Part shown: in pieces, positions 25,264 through 32,850 of the stretch
Layout: each line of letters opens with the position of its first letter
Position numbering within the stretch: position 1 is the stretch's first letter
From: Bacteroidales bacterium
GTDB lineage: Bacteria > Bacteroidota > Bacteroidia > Bacteroidales > Marinilabiliaceae
Assembly (NCBI GenBank): GCA_022361295.1
Contig: JAKSBD010000019.1
Coordinates: 1 to 39,323, forward strand
DNA length: 39,323 nucleotides
Reading direction: 5' to 3'
Program-made: the position numbers and the translations under genes
The notes under the pieces: model-generated
Database searches by the model: none
The model's input: only the letters and a program-made list of their open reading frames with translations
What the model was told of the DNA's origin: nothing

Positions 25264-25878
25264 ATGAAACTAAAGAAACTCATCCCACAATTAGCATCAA
25301 ACATCATTGACTTAAGTTTTGACACAGAACCAAGAGAAGTTCAGAACCAGAGCATACCCAAAATAAAATCCGGAGCAGATATATTTGCAATAGCTCCTGA
25401 AAAAGCAGGAAAATCAACCGCCCTGTTAATTGGTATCATTCAGCAGCTTAAAGAACCTTTTGAAGAAGCTCCAAGAGCAATTGTCATTACTTCAACCAGA
25501 GAAAAAGCGTTTGAACTGGAAGAGCAGTTTCAATCACTGGCAGCAAAAACGTACCTAAGAAGCTTTGTTGCCTTTGACCAAGGCATCCTGCAGTATCAGA
25601 AAGATGAGATATACGATGGTCTGGATGTTTTATTCTGCACACCCAAACGACTTATGGAACTAGTCAATATCAATGGTGTACCAATGACTAAAGTAAAGAT
25701 TTTAGCTGTGGACGATGCCGACATTGTCATTACAAATACACACCACGCAATTATCTACAGAATTGCCGACGGACTTAAAAATCCTCAACTTCTTTTCTTT
25801 GCAAATAAATGGCACCAAAGCTTTGACACAGTCGAAGAGCGCCTGATGAAAAACCCACACTATATTGAAACTAAATAA
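25264..25878 (+). CDS. Single-lobe degenerate DEAD-box helicase-like protein
   Basis: A 204-residue protein from the ATG at 25264 (MKLKKLIPQL). It matches only the first RecA lobe of a DEAD-box helicase: Q-motif-like EVQNQSIPKI (25-34), a P-loop APEKAGKST (44-52) missing the usual first glycine, VITSTREKAFELEEQ (74-88; motif Ia), LFCTPKRLMEL (123-133; Ib), and DDAD (150-153) in place of DEAD. Motif III (SAT) is not recognisable (FANKW), and there is no second lobe, so ATP-driven unwinding is unlikely. The stop is natural and the next gene follows immediately, so it is not a truncation at the window level. It may be an RNA- or nucleotide-binding remnant; that is inference. Confidence 0.8.
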   Translation: MKLKKLIPQLASNIIDLSFDTEPREVQNQSIPKIKSGADIFAIAPEKAGKSTALLIGIIQQLKEPFEEAPRAIVITSTREKAFELEEQFQSLAAKTYLRSFVAFDQGILQYQKDEIYDGLDVLFCTPKRLMELVNINGVPMTKVKILAVDDADIVITNTHHAIIYRIADGLKNPQLLFFANKWHQSFDTVEERLMKNPHYIETK

Positions 25879-25879
25879 T

Positions 25880-26263
25880 ATGAAATGCCCATGCTCTTCG
25901 GGTAACAGCTATAATGATTGCTGCCAGCCTTTTTTAGAAAACAAACAGAATGCCCCTACTGCATTGCAGTTAATGCGATCCCGCTATACTGCTTTTACAC
26001 AAGCCAACATTAATTACCTGATGAAAACCCATCACATCAGCACTCGGCCGATAAAAGAGAAAAGCGACATAGAAAACTGGGCCAAATCTGTAAAATGGAT
26101 GGGACTGACCATTATCAATTCTGATAAAGGACAAACAAACGACAATGAGGGCATGGTTGAATTCAAAGCCTTATTCATGGAAAACGGGCAATTACAAGCC
26201 ATTCATGAAAAATCCCTTTTTCGGAAAGAAAAAGGGATGTGGCATTATGTTTCAGGGCAATAA
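25880..26263 (+). CDS. YchJ-like SEC-C motif protein
   Basis: A 127-residue protein starting at the ATG at 25880, one base after the stop of the DEAD-like gene, so the two are probably translationally coupled. The N-terminus MKCPCSSGNSYNDCC is a SEC-C zinc motif (CPC-x8-CC type). LMRSRYTAFTQANINYLMKTHH and WHYVSGQ are typical of the YchJ/UPF0225 family, which has an NTF2-like fold after the zinc knuckle. Function is unknown. The gene ends two bases from the convergent gene at 26266, with no room for a terminator. Confidence 0.9.
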   Translation: MKCPCSSGNSYNDCCQPFLENKQNAPTALQLMRSRYTAFTQANINYLMKTHHISTRPIKEKSDIENWAKSVKWMGLTIINSDKGQTNDNEGMVEFKALFMENGQLQAIHEKSLFRKEKGMWHYVSGQ

Positions 26264-26265
26264 CA

Positions 26266-26721
26266 TTAACTCTCAAATTTATAATAGATCTTACTTACCA
26301 ACTTCCAACCATCAGTGAATTTATATAAAGAAATATAGTCAACATACTTTAGTTCCTCACCAACATAAAATTCAAATTTGGCAACAGCAGCCGTACCTGT
26401 AACATCAACAGATAAAAACTTAACACTGATAAGATTATCCTTATCCCGGGGCAACTTGCCTTCTTTTTTACGCTGAAGCACTTTCTCTTTCCATTCCGCA
26501 ATTGGCAATTTCCATATCGCACCATTCTCTCCTATACCTAACAAATTAAAATCGGGATGAATGCCTGCATCAATCTTATCAATATTTCCTTCATTCTGAA
26601 TTCCTTCAACATAAGCCGACTGAATAACGTTTTTAATGGCCTCAACTTCCTTATCGTTCTTTTGAGCGTGCGACATCACGAACACTGCCAGAAATAATAT
26701 CAACACATGTAGTTTTCTCAT
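26266..26721 (-). CDS. Exported NTF2-like (Lumazine_bd_2) protein
   Basis: A 151-residue protein with a signal peptide (MRKLHVLILFLAVFVMSHAQ). The mature part has the NTF2-like pattern: helix VEAIKNVIQSAYVEGIQNEG, PDFNLLG, beta-strands AAVAKFEFYVGEELKYVDYISL and a final WKLVSKIYYKFES. This matches the putative lumazine-binding (PF12893-type) group common in Bacteroidota. No catalytic role is established. Its promoter candidate overlaps that of the divergent DUF493 gene. Confidence 0.85.
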   Translation of the reverse strand: MRKLHVLILFLAVFVMSHAQKNDKEVEAIKNVIQSAYVEGIQNEGNIDKIDAGIHPDFNLLGIGENGAIWKLPIAEWKEKVLQRKKEGKLPRDKDNLISVKFLSVDVTGTAAVAKFEFYVGEELKYVDYISLYKFTDGWKLVSKIYYKFES

Positions 26722-26753
26722 ATCTTGTGATCTTAATTGGGTTTATATTGTTT

Positions 26754-26761
26754 TAAAGATA
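26754..26761 (-). promoter_or_regulatory. Candidate -7 box of the NTF2-like gene
   Basis: Minus-strand TATCTTTA (26761-26754), 32 bases before the ATG at 26721. At 19 bases further upstream the -33 position reads GTTA (26784-26781), overlapping the -33 element of the divergent DUF493 promoter. Confidence 0.4.
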
Positions 26762-26778
26762 CAACAATTCATTTTTAC

Positions 26779-26809
26779 TTTAACCACTCCACTTTTTAAG
26801 TTATTTTTG
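26779..26809 (+). promoter_or_regulatory. Promoter of the DUF493 gene
   Basis: TTTA (26779-26782), exactly 19 bases, then TATTTTTG (26802-26809), a near-consensus Bacteroidota promoter. The start codon at 26830 lies 20 bases on. Confidence 0.65.
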
Positions 26810-26829
26810 CAGCCTTAAAAGCTAATGAT

Positions 26830-27102
26830 ATGTCGATGCAGGATTACGAGAAGTTAAAAGAACTACTGGCCAAAAATAAAAAATGGCCAATGCTATATAT
26901 GTTTAAGTTTATAGTTCCTAATAACGATGGCAAAGTACAACAGGTAGTTGACCTGCTACCAAAACACGGAACAGTTACCTACAACCACACAAAAAACCTA
27001 AAATACGTATCGGTAACCTGTCGCGTTAGCATGAAGAGCGCCAATGCCATCATTGAAGTCACAAGTAAGATTGCTAACATCGAGGGCGTTATGAGCCTTT
27101 AA
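26830..27102 (+). CDS. DUF493 (YbeD-like) family protein
   Basis: A 90-residue cytoplasmic protein with the DUF493 pattern WPMLYMFKFIVPNN, GTVTYNHTKNLKYVSVTCRVSMKSANAIIEV and a terminal IEGVMSL. Members have an ACT-like alpha/beta fold; E. coli YbeD lies next to lipoate genes, but no lipoate genes occur here. A second ATG two codons on (26836) is an equally possible start. Function unknown. Confidence 0.88.
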   Translation: MSMQDYEKLKELLAKNKKWPMLYMFKFIVPNNDGKVQQVVDLLPKHGTVTYNHTKNLKYVSVTCRVSMKSANAIIEVTSKIANIEGVMSL

Positions 27103-27151
27103 GCATACACCTTAGATACAAATTACACCTAAGGAGTATAAGCTTACTCCT
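27100..27151 (+). terminator. Overlapping alternative hairpins after DUF493
   Basis: A simple hairpin AGGAGTA/TACTCCT (27132-27138, 27145-27151) followed by CTTT could end transcription. Its 5' part can instead pair in a longer hairpin: TAAGC-ATAC-A-CCTTAG (27100-27115) with CTAAGG-A-GTAT-AA-GCTTA (27129-27146). The two folds are mutually exclusive. Confidence 0.4.
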
Positions 27152-27209
27152 CTTTACTACAGAAAATTACTTAATGGCGGCATTTTGCTATTGAAGTTTT
27201 AAAATAGCA

Positions 27210-27240
27210 TTGCCTTTTACCAGATAATGAGGTATTTTTA
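27210..27240 (+). promoter_or_regulatory. Candidate promoter of the cytochrome oxidase operon
   Basis: TTGC at 27210-27213, 19 bases, then TATTTTTA at 27233-27240. This resembles TTTG-N19-TAnnTTTG and lies 28 bases before the sco start at 27268. A hairpin (TGCTATT/AATAGCA, 27186-27209) lies immediately upstream. Confidence 0.45.
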
Positions 27241-27267
27241 TACTTTATCACACTCATTATCGCCATT

Positions 27268-28032
27268 ATGAAGCATTTACTAGCATCCATTATTCTGGGA
27301 TTTTTGGCAATCTCATTTGCTGATTCTCAAAATCAGAAAATTGGTATTGTCGAACATCTCGATGAATATCTTCCAGAGGACATACGTGTTATTAACATTC
27401 AGGGAGATACCATCCTGCTTTCTTCCATCATTAAGAACAAGCCAACTGTTCTCAACTTTGTTTATTATCGCTGTCCGGGTATATGCACGCCACTAATGGA
27501 CGGCATTACTGAGGTTGTTAATTTATCTGACATGAGACTCAGTGAGGACTATCAGATCGTTACCATTAGCTTTGATTACACTGAAAATCATGAGCTTGCC
27601 CTGAAAAAACGCAACAATTACTCCATGATTGTCGAAGCAGAGGGCATGGAAGAAGGCTGGCTTTTCTTCACCGCTGACAGTAGCAATGTAGCTCAATTAA
27701 CAGAAGCTACAGGGTTTAGTTACAAAAAGACCGGTAACGACTTCATTCACACAGCCGGCTTAATTTTAATCAGCCCCGATGGCAAAATCACCAGATACTT
27801 AAATGGCACTTATTTTCTTCCCTTTGAGTTTAAATTAGCCGTGATAGAAGCCTCAAAAGGCATACCCGGTCCTACCGTAAACCGCATTCTTCAATTTTGT
27901 TACAGCTACGATCCTGCCGGACAGACATATGTTTTAAACATCACCAAGGTCGCCGGGATACTTATCATTGTTATCGCAGGCTTAGTATTGTTAGTACTTA
28001 CTATTAAACCCAAAAAAGCAGTAAAAACCTAA
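27268..28032 (+). CDS. sco: SCO1/SenC family copper chaperone
   Basis: A 254-residue protein with an N-terminal signal sequence (MKHLLASIILGFLAISFADS) and a thioredoxin-like SCO domain with copper ligands Cys69 and Cys73 (CPGICTP) and His161 (FIHTAG). A C-terminal hydrophobic helix (about 227-247) is followed by KPKKAVKT, so it is anchored with the domain in the periplasm. SCO proteins deliver copper to the CuA centre of oxidase subunit II. It is the first gene of the oxidase operon, 10 bases before coxA. A C-terminal anchor instead of the usual N-terminal one is a small peculiarity. Confidence 0.93.
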   Translation: MKHLLASIILGFLAISFADSQNQKIGIVEHLDEYLPEDIRVINIQGDTILLSSIIKNKPTVLNFVYYRCPGICTPLMDGITEVVNLSDMRLSEDYQIVTISFDYTENHELALKKRNNYSMIVEAEGMEEGWLFFTADSSNVAQLTEATGFSYKKTGNDFIHTAGLILISPDGKITRYLNGTYFLPFEFKLAVIEASKGIPGPTVNRILQFCYSYDPAGQTYVLNITKVAGILIIVIAGLVLLVLTIKPKKAVKT

Positions 28033-28042
28033 ATCTCTAAAT

Positions 28043-29656
28043 ATGTCAGATCATACAACAAGCAGTTTCAGAGAAGTAAAAGGCAAATACAAAGGCATAT
28101 TTGCCTGGATATTCTCAACTGACCACAAACGCATTGGCTTACTTTATCTTTACTCGATCGTTAGTTTCTTTTTGATAGGTGTACTTCTAGGCATCGTTAT
28201 GAAGCTTGAATTGATGGCTCCAGGCAAAACAGTTATCGACCCGGCAACTTACAATGCTATTTTCACCTTACATGGTGTTATAATGATATTTTTGGTGGTG
28301 GTGCCGGGATTGCCTGCCATATTTGGAAATTTCTTACTTCCAATTATGATCGGAGCTAAAGACGTAGCATTTCCTAAGCTGAATCTACTCTCATGGTGGA
28401 TATATGTTTTTGGAGCCATCATTGCCTTATCATCCCTCTTTATGGGCGGCGGCCCGCCCGATACTGGCTGGACATTTTATGCACCATACGCATTTAAAAC
28501 CAACACCAACATGCTACCTGCGGTATTGGGTGCGTTTATACTGGGTTTCTCATCAATACTTACGGGAATAAATTTCATAGTCACCATTCATCGAATGCGC
28601 GCACCAGGAATGACCTGGTTTAAAATGCCGTTGTTTCCATGGACACTATACGGAACAGGCTGGATTCAAATTCTTGCCACTCCAATTGTTGGCATCACTT
28701 TATTAATGATTGTTGGTGAACGAGTTCTCAATATTGGCTTTTTCGATCCAGCATTGGGCGGCGATCCCATCCTTTATCAACACCTCTTCTGGATATATTC
28801 TCATCCTGCCGTTTACATTATGATATTACCGGCCATGGGAGCTATCTCAGAGATTATACCAACATTTGCCAACAAGTCTATTTTTGGCTACAAAGCAATA
28901 GTTATCTCAACCCTGGCCATTGCTTTTGTCGGCTATTTCGTATGGGGCCACCACATGTTCACATCGGGCATGAGCGGAACAGCGCTATATACTTTTTCAC
29001 TACTAACTTTCATCGTCGCCATACCAAGTGCTATTAAGGTTTTTAACTGGGTAGGAACCTTACACAAAGCGTCAATACAGTTAGAAACACCATTCTTTTG
29101 GGCTGCATCATTCCTGTTTGTTTTTATGATTGGAGGCTTATCCGGCCTGGCACTTGGAGCACTCGCTACGAATGTTCATCTGCACGACACAGCTTTTGTA
29201 GTTGCACACTTTCACTTTATTGTATTTGGTGGCGTAGGCTTTGCCTTTATGGGTGCCATTCATTATTGGTTTCCAAAAATCTGGGGCCGGATGTATAACA
29301 GTAAACTGGCCACATCGGGCTGGATTATTTTCTTTATTGGTTTTTGCACACTTTATTTACCAATGTTCTTTTTAGGTGTAACCGGTATGCCACGCCGATA
29401 CTATGATTACGTAGAACGCTTCCATGGCCCCAATATCGTTTCAACAATTGGCTCGTGGGTATTATTGCTCGGATTAATCATCATCATTTACAATCTGGTA
29501 AACGCCGCCTACAATGGTAAAAAGGCTACAAAAAATCCATGGGGTGGCCGTACCCTTGAATGGACTGTTGACTCACCTCCTTCACTTGAAAACTTTGAGG
29601 AAATACCTGTTGTTGAGAGAGGCCCATATGATTACCGCAAAAACAGAGAATCATGA
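28043..29656 (+). CDS. coxA: Cytochrome c oxidase subunit I (A2-type heme-copper oxidase)
   Basis: A 537-residue protein with about 12 transmembrane helices. Ligands: His77 (low-spin heme, TLHGVIM), CuB His254 with cross-link Tyr258 (YSHPAVY), His303-His304 (GHHMF), and His389/His391 (AHFHF) for the two hemes. The glutamate of the usual HPE motif is replaced by Ala, and Tyr-Ser precedes the His (YSHP), the marker of A2-type oxidases as in Rhodothermus and Thermus. The enzyme reduces oxygen to water and pumps protons. It overlaps coxC by four bases (ATGA). Confidence 0.96.
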   Translation: MSDHTTSSFREVKGKYKGIFAWIFSTDHKRIGLLYLYSIVSFFLIGVLLGIVMKLELMAPGKTVIDPATYNAIFTLHGVIMIFLVVVPGLPAIFGNFLLPIMIGAKDVAFPKLNLLSWWIYVFGAIIALSSLFMGGGPPDTGWTFYAPYAFKTNTNMLPAVLGAFILGFSSILTGINFIVTIHRMRAPGMTWFKMPLFPWTLYGTGWIQILATPIVGITLLMIVGERVLNIGFFDPALGGDPILYQHLFWIYSHPAVYIMILPAMGAISEIIPTFANKSIFGYKAIVISTLAIAFVGYFVWGHHMFTSGMSGTALYTFSLLTFIVAIPSAIKVFNWVGTLHKASIQLETPFFWAASFLFVFMIGGLSGLALGALATNVHLHDTAFVVAHFHFIVFGGVGFAFMGAIHYWFPKIWGRMYNSKLATSGWIIFFIGFCTLYLPMFFLGVTGMPRRYYDYVERFHGPNIVSTIGSWVLLLGLIIIIYNLVNAAYNGKKATKNPWGGRTLEWTVDSPPSLENFEEIPVVERGPYDYRKNRES

Positions 29657-30261
29657 ATAACATAGCACATATACATCGGGACGACGAAGCTTCCAAGTTA
29701 GGAATGTGGTTATTCATTTTTACTGAGCTTCTCCTTTTTGCAGGCCTTTTTATCGTCTATGGCATTTATCGCTACCTCAATCCGGTTGCCTTTCATCTGG
29801 CTGCCGAGGAGCTGAGTGTAACTGTCGGAACAGTCAATACCGTCATTCTATTAATAAGCAGTGCCACTATGGCCATGGCCAGCACTGCCATACGTCTAAA
29901 AAACAAACAGTTCACCATACTTCTCTTACTAATCACGTTATTTATTGCATTTATGTTTATGACCAATAAATATTTTGAATGGAAAGGAAAGTTTGAACAC
30001 GGCATTTTTCCGGGAAGCGAAGACTTATTGCGCCTTGGCCATGGAGATACATTATTCTTCAGCCTCTATTTCTTTATGACTGGCCTGCATGCCTTGCACA
30101 TCATTGTTGGCTTTGTGTTGATAACGATAGTTTGTTATCGGGTCAATAACAATACCCTCACTCATGAAAATCCGGTATTATTAGATAACTCAGGGCTCTA
30201 TTGGCACCTTGTTGATTTAATATGGATATTCCTGTTCCCTTTATTCTATCTCATCACTTAA
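29653..30261 (+). CDS. coxC: Cytochrome c oxidase subunit III
   Basis: A 202-residue protein with five transmembrane helices, lacking the first two of the seven-helix form, as in many bacterial caa3 and quinol oxidases. Recognisable phrases: LGMWLFIFTELLLFAGLF, LFFSLYFFMTGLHALHIIVG and LYWHLVDLIWIFLFPLFYL. Subunit III stabilises the core and its proton uptake. The start overlaps the coxA stop by ATGA. Confidence 0.94.
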   Translation: MNNIAHIHRDDEASKLGMWLFIFTELLLFAGLFIVYGIYRYLNPVAFHLAAEELSVTVGTVNTVILLISSATMAMASTAIRLKNKQFTILLLLITLFIAFMFMTNKYFEWKGKFEHGIFPGSEDLLRLGHGDTLFFSLYFFMTGLHALHIIVGFVLITIVCYRVNNNTLTHENPVLLDNSGLYWHLVDLIWIFLFPLFYLIT

Positions 30262-30273
30262 AAGCAATGCGCC

Positions 30274-30561
30274 ATGAACAATCACAAAATCGAACATATT
30301 GTACCCTACAGACTTTACCTGATTGTTTTATCAGGCTTAATTCTGCTGACTCTCATTTCGGTGGGTGTTACCTACATTGAACTGGCCAATTTAACGGTAT
30401 TTACAGCAATATTCCTGGCTTGTATTAAGTCCGTACTTGTATTGGTTTTTTTTATGCATTTAAAGTTTGACAACAAGCTTCTTCAAATATTAGTAACTGC
30501 TGTATTTGTATTAATAGCCCTTGTTCTTTTTATTACTTTCCTCGATTATAATTTCAGATAG
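30274..30561 (+). CDS. Small cytochrome c oxidase subunit IV (prokaryotic)
   Basis: A 95-residue protein with three hydrophobic segments (about 13-33, 38-60, 66-90) and the phrase ACIKSVLVLVFFMHLKFD, typical of bacterial subunit IV (COX4_pro/CyoD-like). It probably helps assemble the core complex. It lies 12 bases after coxC and two bases before coxB. Confidence 0.9.
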   Translation: MNNHKIEHIVPYRLYLIVLSGLILLTLISVGVTYIELANLTVFTAIFLACIKSVLVLVFFMHLKFDNKLLQILVTAVFVLIALVLFITFLDYNFR

Positions 30562-30563
30562 CT

Positions 30564-31517
30564 ATGAATGAACAAATGACAAATAACGCCTCAAACTTCG
30601 TCTCTCAGGTCGATTCTGCTTTTGTTTACATCTTTGGCATATCCATTTTATTCCTGATTGGAATAACCGCCTTTATGGTTTACTATATATTAAAATACCG
30701 CAAAAGTAAAAATGCAGAAGCAAGCCATATCGAAGGCAGTAACACACTTGAAATAATATGGACCGTTATCCCTACCATATTGGTTTTATCCATGTTTTAT
30801 TATGGATGGTCGGGCTGGAGAAATCAACAGGATGTACCTGATGATGCCATTCCCATTAAAACTATTGCCAGAATGTGGAGCTTCACCTTTCAGTATGAAA
30901 ACGGCTTAATCACAGACACCTTATACGTACCGATAAATAAGCCTGTAAAACTTGATTTGGTGGCACTAGATGTTCTGCATAGTTTATATATACCTTCATT
31001 CAGAGTCAAACAAGACATGGTACCCGGCAAGGAAGCTAACATCTGGTTTGAATCAGGGAAAGAGGGCGAATACGACATATATTGTGCCGAATACTGTGGG
31101 TTACGCCATTCATTTATGACTTCAATAGTTAAGGTTATTCCTGCGGCCGAATTCGATGAGATGACTAAAATCGACTCAACAGCTCTTGTCAATAACAATA
31201 TAGAAGTTGACTCCAGACAAGCTGGAATAAGCGTAACTCGAAAATACGGCTGCAATGCCTGTCATACAGCAGACGGAAGCAAATTGGTAGGTCCTTCGTA
31301 CAAGAATATACTAGGGCGTATGCGAACCGTTATTAAAGAAGGTGAGGAAATAGAAATGATGGCCGATGAAGATTATATCCGTCGCTCTATTTACGACCCC
31401 AATGCCGAAATTGTAAAGGGTTATGAAAAAGGCCTTATGCTATCATACAAAGACCAGGTGACAGAAGATGAGTTTCAACAATTACTTGAATATTTCAGAT
31501 ACCTATCAGGACAATGA
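30564..31517 (+). CDS. coxB: Cytochrome c oxidase subunit II with fused cytochrome c
   Basis: A 317-residue protein. Two N-terminal membrane helices (about 18-42 and 63-82) precede the cupredoxin domain with CuA ligands His139, Cys174, Glu176, Cys178, His182 and Met185 (CAEYCGLRHSFM). A C-terminal cytochrome c domain carries CNACH (230-234), with a likely distal Met292 (GLMLSY). Subunit II takes electrons into CuA; the fused heme c makes this a caa3-type oxidase that can accept electrons directly from a small cytochrome c. The order (subunit II after I, III and IV) differs from the common coxB-first operon. It overlaps the heme O synthase gene by ATGA. Confidence 0.96.
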   Translation: MNEQMTNNASNFVSQVDSAFVYIFGISILFLIGITAFMVYYILKYRKSKNAEASHIEGSNTLEIIWTVIPTILVLSMFYYGWSGWRNQQDVPDDAIPIKTIARMWSFTFQYENGLITDTLYVPINKPVKLDLVALDVLHSLYIPSFRVKQDMVPGKEANIWFESGKEGEYDIYCAEYCGLRHSFMTSIVKVIPAAEFDEMTKIDSTALVNNNIEVDSRQAGISVTRKYGCNACHTADGSKLVGPSYKNILGRMRTVIKEGEEIEMMADEDYIRRSIYDPNAEIVKGYEKGLMLSYKDQVTEDEFQQLLEYFRYLSGQ

Positions 31518-32377
31518 GAAAAGACTTTAAGAATATTGCCACTTTTGGAAAATTCAGCATTTCACTTCCAATTGCACTAAGCTGCTATATAGCTTTTGTT
31601 TTATTCACAGGACAGCCAGGCTGGAATGGCATACTTGCCGCAACAGGAATATTCTTTATGTCGGCAGGCGCTTCGGCTCTCAATCAATTTCAGGAGCAAA
31701 ACAGAGACAAGCTTATGCAACGGACTCAAAACCGCCCCCTTCCACTTGGCAACTTCAGCAAGCGAAAGGCCTTATTGATGATTGTGCTGTTTTGGATCAT
31801 TGGAACCTCGATTCTATTAACATTCAATCTTTCAGCAGTTATCTGGGGGTGGGCAGGTGTCGTCTGGTATAATCTCATTTATACACCCCTCAAAACCAGA
31901 ACTGCATTCTCAGTTTTTCCGGGTGCTGTTGTTGGTGCTATACCTCCTATTGCCGGATGGTGCGCTGCAGGGGGGTCTGCTCTTGATTTTCGCATCCACT
32001 TTATAGCATTCTTCTTCTTTTTAGGACAAATGCCTCACTTTTGGCTCCTGGTGTTAAAGTATAAAAACCAATATAAAAGCGCAGGATTTCCTGTAATCAC
32101 CGATCACTTATCAAACAGCCAGGTAGTGCGAATTAATCTAATATGGTTTATTGCCACCTTTATCTCTGCTTTATTCCTGCCTATACTCGATATCATTACA
32201 AAAGAAACAACAAGCTGGATAGCCTTTATTTCAAGTATAATGATGATAATATGGATCATCAGAAGCACCATTGAAACCACCAAGGCCAAATCGCCCAATC
32301 AACTTAGAAAGCAATTTATCTATTTCAATTCGTTTTATCTTTGGATAATGCTTTTGGCAATTGCAGATAAAATTTGA
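31514..32377 (+). CDS. ctaB: Protoheme IX farnesyltransferase (heme O synthase)
   Basis: A 287-residue UbiA-family membrane prenyltransferase with about eight or nine helices. The first Asp-rich motif is NQFQEQNRDKLMQRTQNRPLP (57-77), with Asn57, Asp65, Arg70 and Arg74; YNLIYTPLKTRT and the later QMPHFWLLVLKYK complete the family pattern. It attaches a farnesyl group to heme B, making heme O for the oxidase. Heme A synthase (ctaA) is not in the window. Last gene of the operon, overlapping coxB by four bases. Confidence 0.94.
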   Translation: MRKDFKNIATFGKFSISLPIALSCYIAFVLFTGQPGWNGILAATGIFFMSAGASALNQFQEQNRDKLMQRTQNRPLPLGNFSKRKALLMIVLFWIIGTSILLTFNLSAVIWGWAGVVWYNLIYTPLKTRTAFSVFPGAVVGAIPPIAGWCAAGGSALDFRIHFIAFFFFLGQMPHFWLLVLKYKNQYKSAGFPVITDHLSNSQVVRINLIWFIATFISALFLPILDIITKETTSWIAFISSIMMIIWIIRSTIETTKAKSPNQLRKQFIYFNSFYLWIMLLAIADKI

Positions 32378-32482
32378 CAAATCGTTTTTACATATACACT
32401 AGTGTCGTTCTCATGCAAGACCATTGCAGTCCAACCTATACTCCCCATACCGGATGAATGATAATACAATGAAAATACCCGG

Positions 32483-32609
32483 CCCCCTCAGTCCTTTGGA
32501 CAGCTCCCCGGGTGGAGCATTGATTTACAGCTTTAGAAAAGTAAATACGTCAAATAAACAAGCTGTTAATCAAATCTTCCCTTTGGGGAAGTGCCATAGG
32601 CGAAGGGGG
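32483..32609. repeat. MITE-like imperfect palindrome, ~50-bp inverted arms
   Basis: The left arm (32483-32533) and the reverse complement of the right arm (32560-32609) align over their whole length, starting with CCCCCT in both and ending TTGATTTACAGCTT versus TTGATTAACAGCTT. Identity is roughly two thirds by eye. A 26-base centre separates them. Each arm has its own small hairpin (GTCCTTTGGAC at 32491-32501; CTTCCC/GGGAAG at about 32576-32592). The G+C-rich ends contrast with the surrounding A+T-rich DNA, suggesting a non-autonomous mobile element. Confidence 0.6.
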
Positions 32610-32620
32610 AGTTTTACCAT

Positions 32621-32735
32621 TACCGTAGTTCAGTCAGAACGCTTATCGTAGTTCAACCTGAACGCTTACCGTAGTTCAACATGAACGCTTATCGTCGTTC
32701 GATCAGAACGTAAATCGTTATAATATCAGAATAAG
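32621..32735. repeat. 23-bp tandem repeat array with GTTC-N5-GAAC dyads
   Basis: Four complete head-to-tail units of 23 bp begin at 32621, 32644, 32667 and 32690, with consensus TAYCGTAGTTCARYNTGAACGCT, and a decayed fifth covers 32713-32735. Every complete unit has GTTC and GAAC four-base arms exactly five bases apart (32628, 32651, 32674, 32697), while the five inner bases differ. There are no unique spacers, so it is not a CRISPR array. Confidence 0.85.
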
Positions 32736-32794
32736 GCCCTTCAAAGCTTATGGCCCAGACATTATTCAAACAATCACTATTGAGGGCCGGATAT

Positions 32795-32826
32795 AAAAAA
32801 CCGGCATCTGATCGTTCAGACACCGG
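32795..32826 (-). terminator. Intrinsic terminator of the division operon/yqeY
   Basis: On the minus strand CCGGTGTCTGA and TCAGATGCCGG pair (two G-T wobbles) around ACGA and are followed by six Ts (32800-32795). It lies about 25 bases past the yqeY stop. Confidence 0.85.
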
Positions 32827-32850
32827 CTTGCTATATTGTGGGTAGGATAA

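Larger units (their letters stand above)
32378..32850. other. Convergent spacer with repeats, no gene
   Basis: 473 bases between the convergent ctaB (+) and yqeY (-) genes. It holds a MITE-like palindrome (32483-32609), a 23-bp tandem array (32621-32735) and the yqeY terminator (32795-32826). No convincing ORF. Confidence 0.7.

Noticed and set aside
8631..27146. Shared 12-mer AGTATAAGCTTA near 8628 and 27135
   Set aside because: In an A+T-rich 39-kb window many 12-mer coincidences are expected, and the flanks differ.
32621..32735. CRISPR array
   Set aside because: Units abut with no unique spacers, the period is only 23 bp, and there are no cas genes nearby.
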